A stretch of DNA of 64,000 nucleotides from an uncultured Sulfitobacter sp. (lineage in GTDB: Bacteria > Pseudomonadota > Alphaproteobacteria > Rhodobacterales > Rhodobacteraceae). The notes below the pieces were generated by a model. That model was not told the origin of the DNA. It did no database searches and was given only the letters and a program-made list of their open reading frames with translations. The stretch is from assembly GCA_947501805.1 (NCBI GenBank), contig CANMXJ010000002.1, positions 310,001 to 374,000 on the forward strand. Direction: 5' to 3'. A program made the translations under genes and the position numbers. The first letter of the stretch is position 1; each line of letters starts with the position of its first letter. Below, piece by piece: positions 16,622 through 25,611 of the stretch.

Positions 16622-18238
16622 TTAAATACGGCCGTCATAAGCACCTCGTTCGATAATCGCAGCGATAACCGTGAAAGTGTCGGCTGTCATTGCCTGTTCA
16701 AGTGCTTTTTGCAACGCTGCGCGGCTGCGCACGGTGACCCCTGCGCCACCAAAGGCCACGCCCATTGCTGCAAAATTATGCTGTGCGAAGTCGACGCCGT
16801 TGTTGCCTAATTGTCGTTCGCGCTGTTTCTTTTCAATCAGCGCAAGGGAGGCATCCACAAAGACCACAAAAATCGGAGAGAGGTTCAATTCGGCGGCAGT
16901 GGCCAATTCGCCAGCAACCATCAGAAACCCTGCATCACCGGAAAAAGATACGACGGGGCGATCCGGTGTTGCGAGTCTTGCGCCGATGGCCAAGGGGAGC
17001 GCACAGCCCATTGTGCAAAGTGCCGAAGATTGCATCAACGCGCGCGGGGCGTAACTTTCCCACATTTGAGACAGGAGAATGCGGTGCGCACCGCTGTCAG
17101 CAGAAGCAATTGTGTTGCGCGGTAGTGTCTTGCGACAAGTGTCGATAATTGCGGCAGGTCCCCAGTCCTCATCGGTTGGGAAGGCGGCGGCAAGTAACTG
17201 TTTTAGATGCTCTATTTCACCATCTGGCCAGGTTTCCTGCGCGTCCAGCTCGTCGCTGAGACAATGCAGGGTCGCAGCGCAATCGGTCACAAAATTCAGG
17301 GTGGATTGATGCATGTAATGCAGGTTTGGCACTGCGGTGATGTCGATTACATTTTGCTGATCGGGCTGCCAGATGTCGCGCCAGCCGGGGCGCATTTCAA
17401 TCGGGTCATAGCCGACGCATAGGATCAGGTCCGCAGATTTCACAAATGGCAGCAAATGCGTGTCCGCCAATGGTGACAGCCCTGCGCCGCCTAGAGACAA
17501 TGCGTGGTCTTCGGGCAAGATTCCTTTGGCCTTGTAGGTCGTGATCACGGGGACGTTGTGGTCTTCGCAAAATTCCTGCACGGCTTTGTGGGCGTGCTGG
17601 TTCAGGGCATCGACGCCAACAATCATGACAGGGCGTTTTGCCTGCACCAACCAATTGCGTGCGCGCGATAGGTCAGACCCTGATGGCACTGCCGGAGTGG
17701 CCACTGCGCGCAGCGGTGGCGCAATCGCTGGCACAGCAGCGTCTGCTACTGAAATCGGGACATCAATGTGAACAGGGCCCATGCGCCCTTGCGTGGCAAT
17801 GGCCACCGCCTTGTCAGCGATGACATGCGCCGCGCCTGCATTCAGCGTAAAGGTGGCCTTGGTGATCGGGCGGAACACAGACTGTTGATCTAACACCTGA
17901 TGGGTGTATCGCTCGGCTTCATCCGCATCCATGCAGCCGGACAGGACGATCATCGGCACCTGGTCTTGTAGCGCGTTTGCCACCGTGTTGACGCCATTCA
18001 GCGTGCCGGGGCCGATGGTGCCAACAAGGATGGCAGGGGCAAGGTCGCTGTGATGAACGCCCTCCGCCATGAAGCCCGCTGCATTTTCGTGTTTGGCGAG
18101 GACAAAGCGGATACCTGCGGTTTCCAGCGCATCAATCAGCGTGAGAACTTCGCCCCCTGGCATGCCAAACGCAGTGCGGCATCCGGCGGCGTAAAGTCGG
18201 CGGGCGAGGGCATCAGCGGCGCGTATCGTATCTGACAT
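16622..18238 (-). CDS. Thiamine diphosphate-dependent enzyme, acetolactate synthase-like
   Basis: A 538-aa ThDP enzyme with three domains: N-terminal PYR domain with the cofactor-activating Glu in AKHENAAGF (about residue 52), a central Rossmann-like domain, and a C-terminal PP domain with FSGDAGFLMVAGELATA as the GDG-type metal-diphosphate loop. Similarity is to acetolactate synthase large subunits and related decarboxylases or lyases. No ilvN-like small subunit is adjacent, so a role other than valine/isoleucine synthesis (for example oxalyl, sulfo- or benzoylformate chemistry) is possible. The flanking genes give no pathway clue. Confidence 0.82.
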   Translation of the reverse strand: MSDTIRAADALARRLYAAGCRTAFGMPGGEVLTLIDALETAGIRFVLAKHENAAGFMAEGVHHSDLAPAILVGTIGPGTLNGVNTVANALQDQVPMIVLSGCMDADEAERYTHQVLDQQSVFRPITKATFTLNAGAAHVIADKAVAIATQGRMGPVHIDVPISVADAAVPAIAPPLRAVATPAVPSGSDLSRARNWLVQAKRPVMIVGVDALNQHAHKAVQEFCEDHNVPVITTYKAKGILPEDHALSLGGAGLSPLADTHLLPFVKSADLILCVGYDPIEMRPGWRDIWQPDQQNVIDITAVPNLHYMHQSTLNFVTDCAATLHCLSDELDAQETWPDGEIEHLKQLLAAAFPTDEDWGPAAIIDTCRKTLPRNTIASADSGAHRILLSQMWESYAPRALMQSSALCTMGCALPLAIGARLATPDRPVVSFSGDAGFLMVAGELATAAELNLSPIFVVFVDASLALIEKKQRERQLGNNGVDFAQHNFAAMGVAFGGAGVTVRSRAALQKALEQAMTADTFTVIAAIIERGAYDGRI

Positions 18239-18380
18239 GAGGTCGGCCTTTCAGGGCGGTTGACCGTCAAGTTGAACCACGGCGAACCGTCAGACGCAAT
18301 TCACGCTGTTGTCGGAAATGTTGCAAAGAGGCCGGCGCAGTTGCAGGGCGCGCCGCCCCAATCCCATGCGAAAGGCTGGC

Positions 18381-18971
18381 CTAGCGACGCCGGTCGCGGC
18401 GCGAGGACATTGGCTGGAACGCCACACCGACATGTGCTTCGCAATATGGTTTGCCTTGTTTGACGGGCAAACCACAGAACCAGAAATCCTCTGTTGCCGG
18501 ATCGCCAACAGGCCATTTACATGTCCGCTCGGTCAATTCCATCAAGCCGATCTTCTTGGCCTTCTTTTCAACTTCATTCACCTTGGCCAAGGCCTCCGGC
18601 GAAATCTCGTTTGCAGAAGGCTGCGGAGGCAATGGCTGGCCCGCCGGAATAATCTGCTTGCGTGCAGGCAGCGTCGACTTGGGTGGCGCTGCTGCAACGG
18701 TGCGCATGATTGGCCCGCCGTCTTCCTCGTCTTTGGGTTCCGGCTTTGCCTTTGGTTTGGCCTCGATCTTGGGGGCCGGTTTGGCTTTGGGCTTGGCTTC
18801 GGTCTTGGCCGCACCAGCGCTGGTTGCGCGGTTGGACAGGCCCAGACGGTGCACTTTACCGATCACGGCGTTGCGGGTGACGCCGCCCAGTTCTTTTGCG
18901 ATCTGGCTCGCGGACTGGCCTTCGCCCCACATTTTCTTCAGCGTTTCAACGCGGTCATCGGTCCAGGACAT
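18381..18971 (-). CDS. gcrA: GcrA cell-cycle regulator
   Basis: The alphaproteobacterial cell-cycle transcription factor that binds the housekeeping sigma-70 holoenzyme at promoters carrying CcrM-methylated GANTC sites. The 196-aa product has the N-terminal helix-turn-helix MSWTDDRVETLKKMWGEGQSASQIAKEL...TRNAVIGKVHRLGL (residues 1-45), a Lys/Pro/Ala-rich linker (about 50-90), and the C-terminal cysteine-containing domain RTCKWPVGDP...FWFCG...PYCEAH. This architecture is diagnostic. A promoter-like sequence and a terminator-like hairpin both lie in the 100 bp upstream, which may attenuate expression. Confidence 0.95.
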   Translation of the reverse strand: MSWTDDRVETLKKMWGEGQSASQIAKELGGVTRNAVIGKVHRLGLSNRATSAGAAKTEAKPKAKPAPKIEAKPKAKPEPKDEEDGGPIMRTVAAAPPKSTLPARKQIIPAGQPLPPQPSANEISPEALAKVNEVEKKAKKIGLMELTERTCKWPVGDPATEDFWFCGLPVKQGKPYCEAHVGVAFQPMSSRRDRRR

Positions 18972-18990
18972 TACAGGTCTTCCTTAGGTC

Positions 18991-19017
18991 AAAAAGCGGC
19001 CACATCAGGACCGCTTT
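18991..19017 (-). terminator. Intrinsic terminator in the gcrA leader
   Basis: On the minus strand a stem AAAGCGGTC with GGCCGCTTT (nine pairs, one G-T) and a 7-base loop runs directly into five T residues. It ends about 20 bp before the gcrA ATG. It could end the upstream EamA transcript or act as an attenuator for gcrA. Confidence 0.6.
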
Positions 19018-19034
19018 AACGCATTCAGTCCCCT

Positions 19035-19062
19035 ATATTAAACCTTACACGGCTGCGTGCAA
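19035..19062 (-). promoter_or_regulatory. Candidate sigma-70 promoter upstream of gcrA
   Basis: Reading leftward, TTGCAC (19062-19057) and TAATAT (19040-19035) are separated by 16 bp, a fair -35/-10 pair. Transcription would start near 19028, upstream of the terminator-like hairpin, leaving a leader of about 57 nt before gcrA. Confidence 0.4.
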
Positions 19063-19073
19063 GGGAGGATACG

Positions 19074-20009
19074 TCAATCAGAGGCTGCTGGCGGCGGGAT
19101 CGGTTTATTGATCCGCGCTTCGCGCAGGGCCAAAAGGACGGCACCTGCGATGATTATGCAGGCACCGATCATGGTAATTTCATCGGGAATGACCTTGTAG
19201 AACAGCACATCATAGAGGGCTGCAAAGATCAGCGTACCATAGCTGAAAGGTGCGACAAAGCTGGCGTCGGCACGGGCCATCCCGTTGATAAAAAAGGTTT
19301 GTGCCACGGCCATGCACAGGCCGATTGCCGCCAGCAAGCCCCATTGGGCGGGCGTTGGTGGTTGCCAGACAGCGATGACAGCAATGCTTGCCAATGTCAG
19401 GCCGATAAAGTTGTTTACCAACAGGATCTGAAACGGGTTTTCTCGCCCCGAGAGTTTCTTGATGAAAATCAACTCCAGCCCCATGATCATGGCCGCGCCA
19501 AATGCCAGCAGCGCAGCGGGCTGGAAACTTTCGGGGGTAGGGCGCAGCAGTATCAATGCTCCGGCCAGCGCGAGTACAGCAGCTGACCAGCGTACACGTC
19601 CCACCTTTTCACCAAGCAACGGAATCGCCAGCATCATCGCAAAAACCGGGTTGAGGAAGGAGATTGCAGTGGCATCGGCCAAGGGGATGTAAGCGACTGA
19701 GGCGAACATCAGCGTGATGCCGCCCCATCCACAGGTTGTGCGGGCCAGATGCAGCCCCCAATGCGGGCGCATCAGTTTAGGCCGCAGGAGCATGGCGGCT
19801 GTGCCAAGTCCAATAAGGGCGAAAAGAAAACGACCATGGCTGATCTGCATCGGATTCAGGGGCGGACCATAGCTATCCCCGCCCAAGGCTTTGGCCATCA
19901 AAGTGGTCGCAGCAATGAATGCAGTGGCCAAAGAGATCAAAAGCGCGGCTAGCGCATTGTTTTGGGATTTGGCTTGATACATCGGATTGCTATGCGCTGA
20001 TGTATCCAT
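19074..20009 (-). CDS. EamA/DMT-family transporter
   Basis: A membrane exporter of 311 aa with ten predicted hydrophobic helices arranged as two EamA repeats. The first starts at LAALLISLATAFIAATTLMAK, and the second near ALLAFGAAMIMGLELIFIKK. The GDSYGPPLNPMQISHGRF loop and the DATAISFLNPVFAMMLA helix match drug/metabolite transporter proteins. The substrate cannot be told. The ATG at 20009 and one at 19982 are both possible, neither with a strong ribosome site. The gene stands alone, with gcrA downstream beyond a terminator. Confidence 0.85.
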   Translation of the reverse strand: MDTSAHSNPMYQAKSQNNALAALLISLATAFIAATTLMAKALGGDSYGPPLNPMQISHGRFLFALIGLGTAAMLLRPKLMRPHWGLHLARTTCGWGGITLMFASVAYIPLADATAISFLNPVFAMMLAIPLLGEKVGRVRWSAAVLALAGALILLRPTPESFQPAALLAFGAAMIMGLELIFIKKLSGRENPFQILLVNNFIGLTLASIAVIAVWQPPTPAQWGLLAAIGLCMAVAQTFFINGMARADASFVAPFSYGTLIFAALYDVLFYKVIPDEITMIGACIIIAGAVLLALREARINKPIPPPAASD

Positions 20010-20130
20010 CCGCGCAAGTCTGCGAAAAAATGCTTTGCAACTGAGCGCAATCTGCCTATGAGGTTTTCATGATCACAACGACACATATCCTGTCTCGACG
20101 ACGCCGAAGCTAGTCTTTTGCCATGCGTGG

Positions 20131-20168
20131 CCTGCGCGCCGCAGGTCTGATCCGGGTGCATTTGCACC
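20131..20168 (+). promoter_or_regulatory. Two hairpins in the argD leader
   Basis: CCTGCGCGCCGCAGG (20131-20145, stem of 6 with 3-base loop) and GGTGCATTTGCACC (20155-20168) form two consecutive hairpins about 75-110 bp before the argD ATG. They sit in a leader frame that is open into argD. They could affect argD transcription or translation, but no known riboswitch is recognised. Confidence 0.35.
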
Positions 20169-20242
20169 AGCCCCAAACCCTTGACCCTCTCCGCCGCCCG
20201 TGGCCTGTTGCCCCTTTAGCGGCTCTTATAAGGATGATCCTG

Positions 20243-21418
20243 ATGATCTCTTCCGTTCTGCCAACCTATTCCCGCGCGCCTCTCAGCTTTGTCTCTGGCG
20301 CAGGCTCATGGCTGACCGAAGCGGACGGGCGACGTTTTCTGGACCTTGGCGCGGGGATTGCAGTGAACGCTCTGGGACACGCACATCCCAAACTGGTTGA
20401 GGCGCTGACCAAACAGGCAGGCCAGTTGTGGCACACCTCCAACCTATATGAAATTCCCCAACAGCAGGCGCTGGCGGACCGTCTTGTGGAACATACCTTT
20501 GCCGACACTGTGTTTTTCACCAACTCAGGCACGGAAGCCTGCGAATTGGCCGTGAAAATGGCCCGCAAGTATTTCTACGACAAGGATCAGCCGGAGCGGG
20601 TCGAGATTATCACCTTCGACGGCTCTTTCCATGGCCGCTCCGCTGCGGGCATTGCGGCGGCGGGCTCTGAGAAGATGACCAAGGGCTTTGGCCCGCTGCT
20701 CGGCGGTTTCGTACATCTCCCCTTTGGCGATCACGAAGCACTCACAGCCGCCATCACCGACAAGACCTGCGCCATCATGGTCGAACCGGTTCAGGGCGAA
20801 GGGGGTATCCGCCCGCTTCCGGATGCGTGTCTGAAAGGGTTGCGCGATCTGTGCGATGAACATGGGATCCTGATGATTCTGGACGAGGTGCAATGCGGTG
20901 TGGGCCGCACCGGCAAACTCTTTGCCCATGAATGGGCGGGCGTTACGCCTGATATTATGATGGTCGCCAAGGGAATTGGCGGGGGCTTCCCCCTCGGCGC
21001 GGTGCTTGCAACTGAAAACGCCGCATCCGGCATGACTGCAGGTACCCATGGCTCGACCTATGGCGGCAACCCGTTGGGCTGTGCGGTAGGCTGTGAAGTC
21101 ATGGATATTGTCAGCGACCCTGCCTTCCTTGCCGAAGTGAACCGCAAGGCAAGCTTGCTGCGCCAAAAGCTGGAAGGGCTGGTCGCCAACCACCCCGATG
21201 TTTTTGAAAGCGTGCGCGGCACCGGCTTGATGCTGGGCCTCAAGTGCAAGGTCGCCCCGATGGATGTGGTCAACGCAGGGTATGGCCAAGAAGTTATCAC
21301 CGTTCCCGCCGCCGACAATGTGGTGCGCCTTCTGCCGCCCCTTACCATTACCGACGATGAGATCGCGCAGGCCGTCACCCGATTGGACGCCGCCGCCGCA
21401 ACGCTCTCGTCTTCCTAA
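20243..21418 (+). CDS. argD: Acetylornithine/succinyldiaminopimelate aminotransferase
   Basis: A class III PLP-dependent aminotransferase, 391 aa, that makes N-acetylornithine in arginine synthesis (and possibly acts on succinyl-diaminopimelate). Seen are FTNSGTEACELAVKMAR (cofactor phosphate loop), TFDGSFHGRSAAG, the Asp in LDEVQCGVGRTG and the PLP-Lys in MMVAKGIGGGFPLGAV. The ATG at 20243 follows AAGGA by about 10 bp; the frame stays open far upstream with ATGs at 20123 and 20234, but conserved sequence starts at MISSVLPTYSRAPLSF. argF follows 68 bp downstream, confirming the arginine context. Confidence 0.94.
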   Translation: MISSVLPTYSRAPLSFVSGAGSWLTEADGRRFLDLGAGIAVNALGHAHPKLVEALTKQAGQLWHTSNLYEIPQQQALADRLVEHTFADTVFFTNSGTEACELAVKMARKYFYDKDQPERVEIITFDGSFHGRSAAGIAAAGSEKMTKGFGPLLGGFVHLPFGDHEALTAAITDKTCAIMVEPVQGEGGIRPLPDACLKGLRDLCDEHGILMILDEVQCGVGRTGKLFAHEWAGVTPDIMMVAKGIGGGFPLGAVLATENAASGMTAGTHGSTYGGNPLGCAVGCEVMDIVSDPAFLAEVNRKASLLRQKLEGLVANHPDVFESVRGTGLMLGLKCKVAPMDVVNAGYGQEVITVPAADNVVRLLPPLTITDDEIAQAVTRLDAAAATLSSS

Positions 21419-21486
21419 CTCTTTTTGGCCTTAAATATCGTCCGCACTACCGTTTGTGCGCCACGGTTCAAATGAAAAGTACTTGA

Positions 21487-22392
21487 ATGACCCATTTTCT
21501 GGATATCAACACCACGCCCGAAGCCGACCTTCGGGATATCATCAATAATTCGCTGGCTATGAAATCAGCCCGCAATAACCGTCCGAAAGGGGCGCTTGAC
21601 GATGAGTTGCCACTCAAAGACCACATGGTCGCACTAATCTTTGAAAAACCGTCGACCCGTACGCGCATCAGCTTTGATGTGGGCGTGCGCCAGATGGGTG
21701 GGCAGACGATGGTTCTGTCCGGGGCCGACATGCAGCTTGGCCATGGCGAAACAATTGCTGATACCGCGCGTGTGTTGTCGCGTTATGTTGATTTGATCAT
21801 GATCCGCACGTTCGAAGAACAAACCCTGCTTGATATGGCGGAATATGCGACTGTGCCTGTGATAAACGGTCTGACAAACCGCAGTCACCCGTGTCAGATC
21901 ATGGCTGATATCATGACATTCGAAGAACATAACGGTCCGATCAAAGGCAAAAAGGTTGTCTGGTCCGGTGATGGCAACAATGTTTTTGCAAGTTTTGCCC
22001 ATGCGGCCAAACAGTTTGATTTTGAGCTGGTCTTCACCGGTCCACCGCCGCTTGATCCCGAGTCTGCGCTGCAAGGTCTGTATACTATCGAGCGGGATCC
22101 TCACCGCGCGGTGCAGGGGGCCGATCTGGTGGTCACCGACACATGGGTCTCCATGCACGACCCGCAATCGGCCCGTGAACGCCGTCATAACCAGTTGCGT
22201 GGTTATCAGGTGAACGAGGCGTTGATGGCACAGGCAAAGCCGGATGCCCTGTTCATGCATTGCCTGCCAGCGCACCGTGAGGATGAGGCGACGTCGGCGG
22301 TGATGGACGGGCCGAACTCGGTGATTTTTGACGAGGCCGAAAACCGTCTGCACGCGCAAAAAGCGATCATGCGACACTGCCTTGGCAAGTGA
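21487..22392 (+). CDS. argF: Ornithine carbamoyltransferase
   Basis: It transfers the carbamoyl group to ornithine, forming citrulline. The 301-aa product has the carbamoyl-phosphate loop [14 protein letters not shown], the HPCQ segment ([11 protein letters not shown]), the SMHDP ornithine-side loop ([10 protein letters not shown]) and the [10 protein letters not shown] motif with the catalytic Cys. These distinguish it from aspartate carbamoyltransferase. It is downstream of argD in one arginine operon, and the next gene (ketopantoate reductase-like) begins within its last codons. Confidence 0.96.
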   Translation: MTHFLDINTTPEADLRDIINNSLAMKSARNNRPKGALDDELPLKDHMVALIFEKPSTRTRISFDVGVRQMGGQTMVLSGADMQLGHGETIADTARVLSRYVDLIMIRTFEEQTLLDMAEYATVPVINGLTNRSHPCQIMADIMTFEEHNGPIKGKKVVWSGDGNNVFASFAHAAKQFDFELVFTGPPPLDPESALQGLYTIERDPHRAVQGADLVVTDTWVSMHDPQSARERRHNQLRGYQVNEALMAQAKPDALFMHCLPAHREDEATSAVMDGPNSVIFDEAENRLHAQKAIMRHCLGK

Positions 22393-23404
22393 CTCGCCTC
22401 ATATCGTGATCGCGGGTGCGGGGGCGATCGGCTGTTTTGTCGGTGGCTTGCTGGCTGCATCCGGCATGCGCGTCACCCTGTTGGCGCGACCGAGGATTAC
22501 CGCAGAAATCCGTGCACACGGCTTGACGCTGACAGATCTGGACGGGATGGCAGTTAACGTCGGCGCGAACGCGCTGGGCTTGTCTGAAGACCCGTCTTGT
22601 CTGACAGGGGCCGATCTTGTTCTGGTGACGGTAAAGTCGGGTGATACGGACACTGTTGCAGCATTGATTGAGACATATGCGCCCCTCAAGTCGCCGGTGA
22701 TCAGTCTCCAGAACGGGGTCAAAAACGGTGAGGTTCTGCGTCATGCCCTAGTAGCGCGGGATGTGCGCGCTGCAATGGTGCCCTTCAATGTCGTACCGAT
22801 GGGGCAGGGGTGTTATCATCGGGCAGTTGACGGTGATATCGTGATCGAGGCGGGACCGGGCGATATGGCAAAAAGGCTGAGTGTTGTAGGCCTTGACTGG
22901 TCAGAGACCCGCGACATTTCCGGCGTGCAATGGGGCAAGTTCTTGCTAAACCTGAACAACGCCTTGAATGCGCTGAGCGGGCAGCCCCTGAAACAACAGC
23001 TTTTAGATCGTGGTTGGCGTCGACTGATGGCGGATCAGTGGGCCGAAGCCTTGCATATTCTGACTGCGCATGGGATCGAGCCGGTGTCCCAGACAGGCGT
23101 TTCCGTAAGGGCTATTCCATGGATATTGCGCCTGCCGACCCCGTTGTTCACACGTGTTGCAGCGCGAATGCTCAGGATGGATCCACAGGCACGAACATCG
23201 ATGTCATATGATCTGATGGCGCATCGGCTTACCGAGATTGACGCGCTTCAGGGGGAAGTCATCCGCATGGGTACTGTCCTTGGCAAGCCTACGCCGATCA
23301 ATACGATGGTCCTGGATGTTGTGCGTGCGGCCGAACTTGCAGATGAGGGATTGCCCCATTTGCCGGCGCGGGCTTTGCGTGCGGAATTACGGCGCTTGGG
23401 TTAG
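22382..23404 (+). CDS. 2-dehydropantoate 2-reductase family protein
   Basis: A ketopantoate reductase-type NAD(P)H dehydrogenase of about 340 aa. The N-terminal Rossmann motif [15 protein letters not shown], the catalytic Lys region [12 protein letters not shown] and the [15 protein letters not shown] segment with the second conserved Lys are in the family order. No ATG is near; a TTG at 22382 overlapping the argF stop, or a GTG at 22406, is the likely start. The C-terminal domain ends four bases into the convergent phosphate transporter gene. Whether it serves pantothenate synthesis is uncertain because paralogues with other substrates are common. Confidence 0.82.
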   Translation: MASDSPHIVIAGAGAIGCFVGGLLAASGMRVTLLARPRITAEIRAHGLTLTDLDGMAVNVGANALGLSEDPSCLTGADLVLVTVKSGDTDTVAALIETYAPLKSPVISLQNGVKNGEVLRHALVARDVRAAMVPFNVVPMGQGCYHRAVDGDIVIEAGPGDMAKRLSVVGLDWSETRDISGVQWGKFLLNLNNALNALSGQPLKQQLLDRGWRRLMADQWAEALHILTAHGIEPVSQTGVSVRAIPWILRLPTPLFTRVAARMLRMDPQARTSMSYDLMAHRLTEIDALQGEVIRMGTVLGKPTPINTMVLDVVRAAELADEGLPHLPARALRAELRRLG

Positions 23405-24882
23405 CCAACCAGCGTATTCAGGATCAAAAACACAATTGCCGATAGTATTGCAGCAGCAGGTACTGTGATGACCCAAGCGGCAATAATCGTCATGAAATGC
23501 GAACGGCGGACCAGTTTGCGGCGGCGGCGTTCTTCTTTGGCGATGGGTTTGACTTTGCTGATTTCAACGTCAAGCCGACGCAGGCGGCGCTCCATGTGCC
23601 ATTCGCGGTAGAATCCTACGCCAAAGATACCGCCAATCGCAATATGTGTCGAACTGACCGGAAGGCCCAGCCAGCTTGCAATGATCACTGTGATCGCAGC
23701 GGATAGCGATACACAATAGGCCCGCATCGGGTTGAGTTTGGTGATTTGACTGCCGACCATACGGATCAATTTTGGACCGAAAAGGAACAGGCCAAAGGAA
23801 ATGCCGAAGGCACCAATCACCATCACCCATGTTGGAATGGCGACTTTTGCCTCGAAGCCGCCGAATTCGGTCGCATGTACAATCGCCGCCAGCGGGCCAA
23901 CGGCGTTTGCCACATCATTTGCCCCATGTGCAAAGCTGAGCAGAGCAGCGGACAGGACAAGGGGCAAACTAAAGAGCGTTTTGACCGACTTGTTGCGGTT
24001 TTCCATACCAATCGAGGCGCGGCGGATCACCGGAGCTGAGATGGCGTAAACCGTAGCACCGATCGCAGCGCCAATCAGCAGCGACGTCATGATGTCGATC
24101 TTGATAATCCGCTTGAGACCCTTAAGCGCTAGGTAGGACGCGAACACGCCAGCCATGATCCCGACCAGAACAGGCACCCATGTGCGTGCGGCGGCGATCT
24201 TGTCCTCGCGGTAGATGATGCGGGCTTTGATAAAGGCAAGAAATGCGGCGGCAATAACACCACCAAGCACGGGCGAGATAACCCAACTGGCTGCGATCAT
24301 CCCCATCGAGGGCCAGTTAACGGCTGTGAGACCTGCAGCTGCGATACCTGCGCCCATGACGCCACCCACAACGGAGTGGGTGGTTGACACGGGGGCCCCA
24401 AACCATGTCGCCAGATTGACCCACAGCGCGGAAGATATCAGGGCGGCCATCATCGCCCAGATGAAAACCTGAGTTTCCGCAAAAGATGCGGGATCAATGA
24501 TGCCCTTCGAAATGGTCGACACCACGTCACCACCTGCCAATAAGGCACCCGCGCTTTCACAAAGCGCGGCAATCAGAATTGCCCCGCCCATGGTCAGCGC
24601 ATTGGCACCAACGGCGGGGCCCATGTTGTTGGCTACATCATTTGCTCCAATGTTGACGGCCATGTAGGCACCAAAGACGGCAGCGGCGATGACAACAAAG
24701 TTTCCGGGGGCCTGCCCAAAGAACAAGGCGGCAAAAACACCCGCAAGGACCATAAACGCCAATGCAATACCCGGCCCAACCAACGGACGGGACACATAGG
24801 CAGTTGCGAGTTCAACTTGAGAAATGCGGTTAAGGTCGGTGTCCAGTGTTTTCCACTGGCTACCCTTCGGTTCCGTTACCAT
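23401..24882 (-). CDS. Low-affinity inorganic phosphate transporter (PiT family)
   Basis: A membrane symporter of 493 aa with about a dozen hydrophobic segments. The two PiT signature repeats are visible: AVNIGANDVANNMGPAVGANAL in the N-terminal half and FAHGANDVANAVGPLAAI in the C-terminal half, each with GANDVAN. The ATG at 24882 fits the usual short N-terminus (WKTLDTDLNRISQVE); a GTG at 24948 would add 22 residues. There is no PhoU-like (DUF47) partner next to it in this window. It converges with the ketopantoate reductase gene (4-bp overlap). Confidence 0.9.
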   Translation of the reverse strand: MVTEPKGSQWKTLDTDLNRISQVELATAYVSRPLVGPGIALAFMVLAGVFAALFFGQAPGNFVVIAAAVFGAYMAVNIGANDVANNMGPAVGANALTMGGAILIAALCESAGALLAGGDVVSTISKGIIDPASFAETQVFIWAMMAALISSALWVNLATWFGAPVSTTHSVVGGVMGAGIAAAGLTAVNWPSMGMIAASWVISPVLGGVIAAAFLAFIKARIIYREDKIAAARTWVPVLVGIMAGVFASYLALKGLKRIIKIDIMTSLLIGAAIGATVYAISAPVIRRASIGMENRNKSVKTLFSLPLVLSAALLSFAHGANDVANAVGPLAAIVHATEFGGFEAKVAIPTWVMVIGAFGISFGLFLFGPKLIRMVGSQITKLNPMRAYCVSLSAAITVIIASWLGLPVSSTHIAIGGIFGVGFYREWHMERRLRRLDVEISKVKPIAKEERRRRKLVRRSHFMTIIAAWVITVPAAAILSAIVFLILNTLVG

Positions 24883-24989
24883 CTGCGCTTTTGCCCCCAC
24901 GCCGTGCTTTTTCGTCAGTTGTGGGTGACACACGGGGCAGGACGACACAAGATGTTATGAGGCAAATTTACCTTCTGTAAACTGTGGTT

Positions 24990-25448
24990 TCAGAGGGCTT
25001 TTAGGATTGCTTTGAGTTCCGGCTCGTCAACCCGGGTGGCGGCCTCTTCCGGCGTGACCCAGACACGCTTGCGCTCTTCCACCTCGGGATAGGTTTTTTG
25101 CAACTCGCGCACATGCGCAAGATAGACCAGCGTTTCCACACTGACGGGCGCACCGGAATCCAGTTCTTTGGTGTATTCGTAAGACCCTAGCGGTTCTTGC
25201 TGGATGTCTGCCTTGCTGACGCCGGCCTCCTCCCAGGCTTCTTGCAATGCGGATTGCGCACCATCCTTCCCGTTGATCGGCCAACCTTTTGGAACGATCC
25301 AACGGCCGGTATCACGGCTGGTGATCAGCAGGACTTCTTTGCCTGTCTCCGTCTCTCTGAAGCAAAGTGCAGCAACCTGCAGCCGTTTGGGACGTTGAAG
25401 AAGAGGGACTACCATGTCGTCCCAGGCGCGTTTAATGACGTGTTTCAT
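24990..25448 (-). CDS. Nudix hydrolase
   Basis: A small Nudix-fold pyrophosphohydrolase of 152 aa. The Nudix box reads GWPINGKDGAQSALQEAWEEAG, in which the usual first Glu and the Arg of RE are replaced (Lys/Gln), while the metal-binding EAWEEAG core is intact. The WIVPKGWPINGKD context is like diphosphoinositol or dinucleoside polyphosphate hydrolases. A 163-bp spacer separates it from the divergent gnd. The substrate cannot be assigned from sequence. Confidence 0.85.
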   Translation of the reverse strand: MKHVIKRAWDDMVVPLLQRPKRLQVAALCFRETETGKEVLLITSRDTGRWIVPKGWPINGKDGAQSALQEAWEEAGVSKADIQQEPLGSYEYTKELDSGAPVSVETLVYLAHVRELQKTYPEVEERKRVWVTPEEAATRVDEPELKAILKAL

Positions 25449-25611
25449 TGGATTGCTCTACCAAATTTTTATTATTTTCATGTAATTACATATGCCTAAC
25501 CGATTCGGAATTCAAGGGCGCGGCGTGAAACATCCCCGTCGGTTGCTCCAAGGCTTGTGTTAGGCGTGCTCTGCGATCACTGTGAAATCCAAATAGTGGA
25601 GCGTAGCGGGC

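Noticed and set aside
16407-16625. Short rightward frames in the spacer before the ThDP gene
   Set aside because: No conserved motif, no ribosome site, and they run up to the convergent gene stop.
16622-18238. Calling the ThDP enzyme IlvB
   Set aside because: There is no small subunit or ilv gene next to it and the family has many substrates, so only the broad class is stated.
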